From an uncultured Bacteroidales bacterium (GTDB taxonomy: Bacteria > Bacteroidota > Bacteroidia > Bacteroidales > UBA932): DNA of 12,039 bases. This document shows positions 6,640-12,039 of the stretch, in pieces (the first letter of the stretch is position 1; every line of letters begins with the position of its first letter). The notes beneath the pieces are model-generated. The model was not told the DNA's origin, made no database searches, and was given only the letters and a program-made list of their open reading frames with translations. Location: positions 1 through 12,039 of the forward strand of contig CAMJJO010000043.1 in NCBI GenBank assembly GCA_946406095.1, written 5' to 3'. Position numbers and translations under genes: made by a program.

Positions 6640-9610
6640 GGTAGTATTCCAGCATTTGCATATTGGTGCCCGGGGCGGGTTGCTCGCCGGGCTCGAGAGG
6701 AAGGATCATGACGTGGGCGGTGCTCTTTTTGTCGCCGACGTTGACGGCCTTCTTGATATAACTCTGGACGGCTTCCAGTTCCATGTTCTTAAGTTCCACG
6801 ATTTCCTTCGACTTGTTGGTGCATTGGGTGAGCGCATCCTTTCCGGTCTTCACATATTTGCCATACTTGGACATGGCCTCGGTGGACTGAAGGTTCAGAA
6901 GCCCCAGTGCCGCTGAAGGCTGCCCGATGCGGGCCAGGGTCACTTTGTTCGGAATCTGCTTCGCGGCGCCGATCTCCTCGATAATCTTCTTCTGAATATC
7001 TGTGGTACTCAGGCGCTTGCCGCTGTTGTCTACGAATTCAACTATTTTGTAAACATCTCCCGCCATTGTGCGGACAAAGGTTTCCTGAACCCGGTATCCG
7101 GAACCCAAACTGCTTTCCAGAGCCTGGACCTCTTTCCAGATGGTCGTAATATCGGAAAGATATGTGTCGATAGCGTCATTCCTGCTTCGGCTGCCGTCGA
7201 AGTCCCATTCTACGGGAGCAGCCTCCTTCTTGCCCTTGCCTTTTCCCTTGCCGGAAGAAGCGTCCTTACCACCCAATCCCGGAGTTACGGAAGGCTTGGC
7301 AGACGGTGATGAAGTGGGCGCCGGCATGGCAACGAACTTCTTACTCAGGGTCATATCATATAGCACATACTGTCCGGAACGGGTCTCGCCGCATTCCAAC
7401 CAGAATACCAACTGAGTGCACTTGTTGATCGGGACTTCGAAGGTGGCCGGTTGCATCTTGTTGGTGAGAATGAATTCCCCGACCTTGCGCATGTCGGCGA
7501 AGACCATAAGTTTCACGGGGTTGTTCGGGTCCAGTTTGGCGCCGAATAGATCCGTGTCAACAAACTCCGCTTTGTTCGCTACCGTGAACTTGAGCGATTC
7601 ATATTCCCCGAAAGGATTGAATGCGGCGAATGCGGACTGATGGCCCTTGTCGACCAGATTGAGCGCCCCGTATCCTGCTGCCAACGCTCCGGCCAGACCG
7701 GCTCCGGCTGAAATACCCGTGGCCGCCGAGACATTGCTGGCAGAGATGGAACTGCCGGCACCCACTATAAACAAGAAGATGGCTTCGTTCAGGGAAATGT
7801 CTTCGAAGGCCAGTGCCGGCGGCACGTTTGTCTCGAGCATTATGCCCTTGTTGATGCGGGTGCCGTCCTTCATGGTGAAGGCATCCTTGATGCTGCTGCC
7901 GTTCTTGAAGCAGTCGTTGAAATCGAAGTTGGTGAGCGAACTCAGATACCTGCCTACATAATGGAAGTAGGGACCCTTGGTGTAGTCGATAAGGTCGACT
8001 TCATCGGGGCTTTCCGGTTTCGGGTGATAGAAGAAGCCGTCGGTATTCTGGGGCTGGCCGCGGAACACCATTACATCACCTACGCCTATATAGGTCTGCT
8101 TGTCCCCGCCGGTGCCGGGCTTGGTGAATTTGAGTTTCCGGCACTTGTTGATGGGTATGGTGAACTTCTGATTGGGCCAGAGGCAATGCACATCTACATC
8201 CAGGATCAATGTGCCATCGGCATAAACCTGCAGGCGGTCTTCCCCAAGGACGCGATGCTTGCTGAGAGTGCCGACGGTGAAAGACAGCCAGTCGAATTCT
8301 CCGGCCAGGTCATACTCTACATAAGCGCTTATGGTTCCGTTCATGAAAGATTCTCCCGTGGCGAGAACGAATCCTTCGTCGAACTGCTCACCGCCCATAG
8401 AGAAGTGATAGTATGATGATGCACCATTGAAGTAGATATCTTCGTATTTGGCTTTTCCGCGCACGGAATATGGCTCAAGGGAAGAGCAAAGGCGGGTGGC
8501 ATCCTTGAACTTGGATATCTTATCTTTACCTGTGTTGGCTATGCCCGGAGTGGGAATGCCCGACACGCCTTTCTTGTAGGCGTAAATGTTTACTACGCCG
8601 AAATCGAGCCCTCCAAGGAAGTCGCTCTGTTCCAGTTCACCGCTATGCATGGAGACCACATTTGCTCCTGCTACATCCAGCACAACCTGCTCCACCAGGT
8701 CTTCCTGGGTGATGAGTTTCTCGTAAATAATCTTCCCGTCTGCTTTCACGGTGAACCAGCCCTTGGCGTTTCTGCTGTTGGCATCCCTCGGGCCGATCAA
8801 GAAGGAGACTTTGTCGTATTGCTTCTGAAGCCAGAAATATGCGAAACCCTGGCTGATGCCTTTGCCGAATTCCTGGGAGGCGGAGAAAATGAAACCGGAG
8901 TTATAGTCGATGCGGTTCATTTTGACGGACTCAGTGGTCCCGACGCCCTGCCATTTGTGTTTGACGGTGACAGGCACGGACCAGCCGCGGTGGCAGACAA
9001 AGTGAGGCTGGATATCGTCCACCAGGTTTACTTTGTCTTTGGTAATTACTTTTGCAAGCGGGTTAGGTGCAGGCGTGGGAGTCTGGCCTTTCTTCCAGAG
9101 TCTCACCTCCGCAAAGCCTACGGTTTCCAATCCTTTAAGGTGGTCGAATCGGAGTTCGTCCACGCCGCTGATGTCCAGCACCACTTCCTTTGGTGCATTC
9201 CATTCCCGGATTACTTCGTCAAAAATCCTCCTTCCATCGGCCCTTACCGTGACGATATGGGTGCCGTCGTCGCCTGCGGAAAAGCGGGGTTCGTTATCGG
9301 TTTCGCTTCCCCATCCGCCACCTCTAACGTATCCGACGACAAAACTGATCTTTTCATATTGCCCCTTCAGCGAAAAAACGGCATAAGCCCAATCCTTCGC
9401 CTCGTCATTGAGAACGCCGTTTCTGAGTTTAAATCCGTTGGTGTATGCAAAACCTGCGAGGCCGAAGTAGGATTCATTGTTGCGGACTCCGGGGTAAGTC
9501 GGATTATACTTGCGCTTCTCAACGGGCTCGTAGTTTTTGGAAAGATAAACCTGCGCCCCCGAGGAGAAAGAAACGAGGAGTGTAAGAAGGAGAATGGCGA
9601 ACCTTTTCAT
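6632..9610 (-). CDS. Large secreted protein with four NPCBM-like repeats and a Gly/Ala-rich insertion
   Basis: The 992-residue product starts at ATG 9608-9610. An in-frame ATG 33 bases upstream (9643) would place 11 residues before the signal peptide and lies upstream of a promoter-like element, so it was not used. MKRFAILLLTLLVSFSSGA is a signal peptide, probably cut after Ala19; there is no lipobox. Four related beta-sandwich units follow: about residues 47-173, 232-347, 399-518 and 577-758. Each shows the NPCBM/NEW2-like order: aromatic-rich strands, 'y-x-x-[lv]-x-F-x-v-G', then '[vf]-x-a-D-G', then 'v-x-[lv]-D/N-[vi]' and a closing 'f-x-x-v' strand (TVRADGRRIF, TVKADGKIIY, QVYADGTLIL, MVFADMRKVG). 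Unit 4 contains a Gly/Ala-rich insertion at about 609-656. A Pro/Ser/Lys/Gly linker (about 762-798, with KGKGKGKK) leads to a mixed alpha/beta C-terminal domain (about 805-992) that I do not recognise. Carbohydrate or cell-surface binding in the periplasm or outside the cell is inferred. No catalytic domain or clear type IX sorting domain is seen. Confidence 0.75.
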   Translation of the reverse strand: MKRFAILLLTLLVSFSSGAQVYLSKNYEPVEKRKYNPTYPGVRNNESYFGLAGFAYTNGFKLRNGVLNDEAKDWAYAVFSLKGQYEKISFVVGYVRGGGWGSETDNEPRFSAGDDGTHIVTVRADGRRIFDEVIREWNAPKEVVLDISGVDELRFDHLKGLETVGFAEVRLWKKGQTPTPAPNPLAKVITKDKVNLVDDIQPHFVCHRGWSVPVTVKHKWQGVGTTESVKMNRIDYNSGFIFSASQEFGKGISQGFAYFWLQKQYDKVSFLIGPRDANSRNAKGWFTVKADGKIIYEKLITQEDLVEQVVLDVAGANVVSMHSGELEQSDFLGGLDFGVVNIYAYKKGVSGIPTPGIANTGKDKISKFKDATRLCSSLEPYSVRGKAKYEDIYFNGASSYYHFSMGGEQFDEGFVLATGESFMNGTISAYVEYDLAGEFDWLSFTVGTLSKHRVLGEDRLQVYADGTLILDVDVHCLWPNQKFTIPINKCRKLKFTKPGTGGDKQTYIGVGDVMVFRGQPQNTDGFFYHPKPESPDEVDLIDYTKGPYFHYVGRYLSSLTNFDFNDCFKNGSSIKDAFTMKDGTRINKGIMLETNVPPALAFEDISLNEAIFLFIVGAGSSISASNVSAATGISAGAGLAGALAAGYGALNLVDKGHQSAFAAFNPFGEYESLKFTVANKAEFVDTDLFGAKLDPNNPVKLMVFADMRKVGEFILTNKMQPATFEVPINKCTQLVFWLECGETRSGQYVLYDMTLSKKFVAMPAPTSSPSAKPSVTPGLGGKDASSGKGKGKGKKEAAPVEWDFDGSRSRNDAIDTYLSDITTIWKEVQALESSLGSGYRVQETFVRTMAGDVYKIVEFVDNSGKRLSTTDIQKKIIEEIGAAKQIPNKVTLARIGQPSAALGLLNLQSTEAMSKYGKYVKTGKDALTQCTNKSKEIVELKNMELEAVQSYIKKAVNVGDKKSTAHVMILPLEPGEQPAPGTNMQMLEYYRF
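7643..7786 (-). other. Gly/Ala/Ser-rich hydrophobic insertion (residues 609-656) in NPCBM-like unit 4
   Basis: The encoded stretch begins EAIFLFIVGAG and continues through SAGAGLAGALAAGYGAL, with G-x-G-x3-G/A-type small-residue spacing. It separates the first strands of unit 4 (FTMKDGTRINKGIML) from the usual AFAAFNPFGEYESLKFTV strands, which sit close together in the other units. Such composition is typical of glycine-zipper or membrane-inserting helices. The role is inferred; it might also be a low-complexity loop. Confidence 0.6.
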
Positions 9611-9614
9611 TATC

Positions 9615-9631
9615 TGTGTTATGGAAACACA
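9615..9631 (-). promoter_or_regulatory. Inverted repeat filling the leader of the NPCBM-repeat gene
   Basis: On the minus strand TGTGTT-TCCAT-AACACA forms a perfect 6-base-pair stem with a 5-base loop. It begins directly after the promoter-like TATATTTG and ends 4 bases before ATG 9610. It could be an operator at the transcription start or a hairpin in the mRNA leader; short dyads also arise by chance. Confidence 0.35.
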
Positions 9632-9639
9632 CAAATATA
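9632..9639 (-). promoter_or_regulatory. Bacteroidetes -7 promoter element TATATTTG for the NPCBM-repeat gene
   Basis: The minus strand reads TATATTTG, a full match to the Bacteroidetes primary-sigma -7 consensus TAnnTTTG, 21 bases before ATG 9610. No good -33 TTTG at 19-21 base spacing is present (nearest is TTAG), so strength is uncertain. It lies just downstream of the small ORF's stop codon, so the large gene could be transcribed separately from it. Confidence 0.5.
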
Positions 9640-9644
9640 GCAAA

Positions 9645-9728
9645 TTATTTTACTTCCAGGCCTAAGTCTGCAATGAGGGCTGCTATTTCGGAATTCTCGA
9701 AGAAGAGTTTAAGATCGTTGGCGTTCAT
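9645..9728 (-). CDS. Possible small protein of 27 residues between uvrB and the NPCBM-repeat gene
   Basis: ATG at 9726-9728 opens a frame ending at TAA 9645-9647; the peptide starts MNANDLKLFFENSEIAAL and ends DLGLEVK. It looks protein-like: one acidic amphipathic helix (DLKLFFENSEIAALIADLGL), no Cys, no signal peptide, and ordinary codons. A TAnnTTTG promoter element lies 29 bases upstream and the NPCBM-repeat gene begins 34 bases downstream on the same strand. It accounts for about half of an otherwise empty 186-base gap. I do not recognise a family. It may be a real microprotein, a regulatory leader peptide, a remnant of a longer gene, or a chance frame. Confidence 0.42.
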   Translation of the reverse strand: MNANDLKLFFENSEIAALIADLGLEVK

Positions 9729-9757
9729 AATGCAAGTCGTTTAATTGTTCAACGATG

Positions 9758-9765
9758 CAAAGGTA
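9758..9765 (-). promoter_or_regulatory. Bacteroidetes -7 promoter element TACCTTTG upstream of the small ORF
   Basis: The minus strand reads TACCTTTG, matching TAnnTTTG, 29 bases before the small ORF's ATG. A TTGAC lies about 12 bases further upstream, closer than the usual -33 spacing. The site is downstream of the uvrB stop, so it would start a transcript for the small ORF and perhaps the NPCBM-repeat gene. Confidence 0.5.
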
Positions 9766-9775
9766 CGCCCCCGTT

Positions 9776-9792
9776 TTGTCAATTTTTGACAA
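9776..9792. repeat. Perfect inverted repeat TTGTCAA-TTT-TTGACAA, possible operator
   Basis: Seven-base arms are separated by 3 bases, just after the uvrB stop and about 10 bases upstream of the TACCTTTG element. The AT-rich symmetric layout at a promoter's -15 to -35 region fits a dimeric repressor or activator site. A weak end-of-uvrB hairpin is the alternative, although the stem is short and poor in G+C. Confidence 0.4.
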
Positions 9793-9796
9793 TTAT

Positions 9797-11983
9797 TCAA
9801 AAACTTTTCCAGACTTTTAAATATTGTTGCAGCGCCCACATCTCGTCGCGGTAGCGGGCGGCTTCGGCGAAGTCCAGTTCTGCGGCGGAGTGCTGCATCC
9901 GGCGCTTGTCTTCTTCTATCATCTTTTCTATCTGCTCGCGGCTCATGGAGCGGATGACGGGATCCTGCAGCACGGCGGCAAGGTCGGCCTTCACATAGCC
10001 GTCCACATAGGCCGAGCCCGGTTCGCGCTTGGAATCGTGCCCGAAGCCCACGCTGACGGTGCCGCTGCCGAGGTCGGAAGGGTTGGGAATGTAGGTGGGA
10101 TCGTCGTAGGAGTTTGGTGCACTCACGCGGCCGGTGGTGCCGTTCGCCACGCGGGGGTTCAACGGCTTTCCGGAGGCGGACAGGGCTCCCAACTCGCTTG
10201 CCAGCACGTTTGCGTGGGTCTCTATCTGCTTCGGGGTGATGCCGTGCAGCTTGTTGTACTCCATCTGCTTGCTGCGGCGGCGGTTGGTCTCGCGTATGGT
10301 CTCCTCCATCGAGGGAGTGATCTTGTCGGCATACATTATCACCAGGCCGTTCACGTTTCGGGCGGCGCGTCCGGCAGTCTGGGTCAAGGCTCTGGTAGTG
10401 CGAAGGAACCCCTCCTTGTCGGCATCCAGTATGGCCACCAGCGACACGCTCGGCAGGTCCAGCCCTTCGCGAAGGAGGTTCACCCCCACCAGCACGTCGA
10501 AGAGTCCGTTCTTGAAGTCTTCTATGATTTCCACCCGCTCCTGCGTGTCCACGTCCGAGTGGATATAGCGCACGCGCACTCCTATGCGGCGAAGGTACTC
10601 GTCCAGTTCCTCCGCCATACGCTTGGTAAGCGTCGTCACCAGCACCCGTTCGTCCACCTCGGCGCGCTTGCGAATCTCCTCCACGAGGTCATCTACCTGA
10701 TGCTCTATGGGGCGCACCTCGATGGGAGGGTCCAGCAGGCCGGTGGGGCGCACAACCTGCTCTGCCACAAGGCCTTCGGACTTTTCCAGTTCGTATTCCG
10801 CCGGGGTGGCGCTCACGTAGACCTTCTGGCCGGTGATGGCCTCGAACTCGTCGAAGGTGCAGGGGCGGTTGTCGGCCGCCGCGGGCAGACGGAATCCGTA
10901 CTCCACCAGCACGCTCTTGCGGGAGTGGTCGCCCCCGTACATCCCGCGAATCTGCGGCAGAGTCACGTGGCTTTCGTCGATGAAAGTGATGAAGTCCTTG
11001 GGGAAGTAGTCTATCAGGCAGAAGGGGCGCTGGCCGGGCTGGCGGCCGTCGAAGTAGCGGGAATAGTTCTCGATGCCGGGGCAGTATCCCATCTCCTTGA
11101 GCATCTCCAGGTCGTTCTCCACCCTCTGCTGCAGGCGCTTGGCTTCGATTGGCTTGCCTATGTCTTCGAAGTAGGCCATCTGCTTCACCAGATCGTCCTG
11201 AATCTGGGATACGGCGGATACCACGCGGTCGCGGTTGGTCACGAAGTTGTTGGCAGGGTAGACGTCGATGGTCTCAAGCGCCTCTATGCGCGCTCCTGTC
11301 ACGGGGTCTATCAGGCTGATGGCATCTATCTCGTCGCCGAAGAACTCTATGCGCACGGCTTCATCCGCCCCGCCCAGGAACACATCCACAGTATCGCCGC
11401 GTACGCGGAAGGTCCCGCGCTGGAAATCCACCTCCGTGCGGGAGTAGAGGCACTCCACAAGCTGGTAGAGGAAGGTGGTCTCGCTCATGGTCTGGCCCTT
11501 GTGAAGGGTGATGGTCTGGCTGCGCCAGTCGTCCGGGTTGCCTATGCCGTAGAGGCAGGAGACGGAAGATATCACCACCACGTCCCTCCGCCCGGACATC
11601 AGGGCGCTGGCGGCACTCAGACGCAGTTTCTCGATCTGGTCGTTGATGCTCAGGTCCTTTTCTATATAGGTGTCGGTGGTGGGGAGGTAGGCCTCCGGCT
11701 GATAGTAATCGTAGTAAGAGACGAAGTATTCCACCGCGTTCTCGGGGAAGAAGGCCTTGAACTCGCCGTAGAGCTGCGCCGCCAGGGTCTTGTTGTGGCT
11801 CAGGATCAGCGCCGGCCGCTGGAGGTTCTGGATGACGTTCGCCATCGTGAAGGTCTTTCCGGATCCGGTCACACCTAGCAGGCAGATGTCCCGGACGTTG
11901 TTCTGCAGCGCCTCGGTAATCTGACGGATGGCTTCCGGCTGGTCGCCGGAAGGCTGGTATGCCGAATTCAGGTGGAATTTCAT
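9797..11983 (-). CDS. uvrB: UvrB, excinuclease ABC damage-recognition subunit
   Basis: UvrB receives damaged DNA from UvrA, verifies the lesion with a beta-hairpin and recruits UvrC for incision in nucleotide excision repair in the cytoplasm. The 728-residue product begins MKFHLNSAYQPSGDQPEAI. It has Walker A GVTGSGKT (37-44), the beta-hairpin region YYDYYQPEAYLPTTDTYIEKD-type (about 90-110), DESH (336-339), SATP (391-394), REGLDLPSVSLV (505-516) and QTAGRAARN (535-543). A C-terminal UVR motif that contacts UvrC lies at about 682-717, with LDFAEAARYRDEM. The catalytic core is intact. The segment between helicase domain 2 and UVR (about 590-675) is some 55 residues longer than in E. coli UvrB and rich in Gly, Ser, Pro and Asn. 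The start is fixed by the conserved N terminus and a promoter element directly upstream. The stop is followed by the small ORF region on the same strand. Confidence 0.98.
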   Translation of the reverse strand: MKFHLNSAYQPSGDQPEAIRQITEALQNNVRDICLLGVTGSGKTFTMANVIQNLQRPALILSHNKTLAAQLYGEFKAFFPENAVEYFVSYYDYYQPEAYLPTTDTYIEKDLSINDQIEKLRLSAASALMSGRRDVVVISSVSCLYGIGNPDDWRSQTITLHKGQTMSETTFLYQLVECLYSRTEVDFQRGTFRVRGDTVDVFLGGADEAVRIEFFGDEIDAISLIDPVTGARIEALETIDVYPANNFVTNRDRVVSAVSQIQDDLVKQMAYFEDIGKPIEAKRLQQRVENDLEMLKEMGYCPGIENYSRYFDGRQPGQRPFCLIDYFPKDFITFIDESHVTLPQIRGMYGGDHSRKSVLVEYGFRLPAAADNRPCTFDEFEAITGQKVYVSATPAEYELEKSEGLVAEQVVRPTGLLDPPIEVRPIEHQVDDLVEEIRKRAEVDERVLVTTLTKRMAEELDEYLRRIGVRVRYIHSDVDTQERVEIIEDFKNGLFDVLVGVNLLREGLDLPSVSLVAILDADKEGFLRTTRALTQTAGRAARNVNGLVIMYADKITPSMEETIRETNRRRSKQMEYNKLHGITPKQIETHANVLASELGALSASGKPLNPRVANGTTGRVSAPNSYDDPTYIPNPSDLGSGTVSVGFGHDSKREPGSAYVDGYVKADLAAVLQDPVIRSMSREQIEKMIEEDKRRMQHSAAELDFAEAARYRDEMWALQQYLKVWKSF

Positions 11984-11990
11984 CGTAGCG

Positions 11991-11998
11991 CAAAGATA
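11991..11998 (-). promoter_or_regulatory. Bacteroidetes -7 promoter element TATCTTTG of uvrB
   Basis: The minus strand reads TATCTTTG, an exact TAnnTTTG match, with only 7 bases (CGCTACG) before the uvrB ATG. A weak -33 candidate (TTAG) lies about 18 bases upstream. If used, the uvrB mRNA would have almost no leader. No LexA-type operator was recognised here. Confidence 0.6.
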
Positions 11999-12039
11999 AT
12001 AAAAATGGCCGCCAGGCTAATGCATTTGCGGAAGTTTTT

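Noticed and set aside
8645..9640. Open frame of 331 codons on the plus strand opposite the NPCBM-repeat gene
   Set aside because: The minus-strand frame is longer, has a signal peptide and repeated domains; the plus-strand frame has no recognisable features.
9611..9643. Upstream in-frame ATG for the NPCBM-repeat protein
   Set aside because: It would sit upstream of the TATATTTG element and add 11 residues ahead of the signal peptide.
9645..9728. Small ORF as a RiPP precursor for the radical SAM enzyme
   Set aside because: There is no recognisable leader/core boundary, no Cys or repeated core residues, and it is about 4 kb away on the other strand in a separate transcript.
9824..11878. Long open frame (684 codons) on the plus strand opposite uvrB
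   Set aside because: It lies wholly antisense to a clear uvrB gene; its His/Val/Ala-rich, motif-free translation is what a G+C-biased gene gives on the opposite strand.
1..12039. tRNA, rRNA, CRISPR array, insertion sequence or phage attachment site
   Set aside because: No cloverleaf, repeat-spacer pattern, transposase motif or terminal inverted repeats were found by eye; almost all of the window is coding.

Overview
The window looks like chromosomal DNA from a member of the Bacteroidales (Bacteroidetes), probably a gut or rumen type. Three things point there: a Bacteroidales-style fimbrial anchor/tip gene pair, TAnnTTTG promoter elements in front of the minus-strand genes, and almost no Shine-Dalgarno sequences. 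No RNA gene, insertion sequence, CRISPR array or integration site was seen.

Left half (about 1-6628, plus strand): a tightly packed, operon-like run of four genes. First comes the 3' part of a probable FimB/Mfa2-type fimbrial protein. Next is a 1112-residue fimbrial lipoprotein (DUF4906-like) with a perfect EF-hand-type calcium loop and two related lectin-like modules at its C terminus. A radical SAM enzyme with an atypical SPASM-like cysteine region follows, then a Gfo/Idh/MocA-family oxidoreductase that overlaps it by 23 bases. The spacings are 7, 6 and -23 bases. Base composition rises sharply at the fimbria/radical SAM boundary, so the operon may join two modules of different origin. The substrate of the two enzymes cannot be read from the sequence.

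Right half (about 6632-12039, minus strand): uvrB (nucleotide excision repair), then a possible 27-codon small gene with its own promoter, then a large secreted protein of 992 residues. That protein is built from four NPCBM/NEW2-like carbohydrate-binding-type beta-sandwich repeats plus a unique C-terminal domain. Its fourth repeat is interrupted by a Gly/Ala-rich hydrophobic stretch resembling a glycine zipper or membrane-inserting segment.

The two halves converge with 3 bases between stop codons. A 33-base bulged hairpin covers both stops and may serve both transcripts. The most interesting items are the large NPCBM-repeat protein with its insertion, the small ORF and dyads upstream of it, and the radical SAM/oxidoreductase pair coupled to fimbrial genes.
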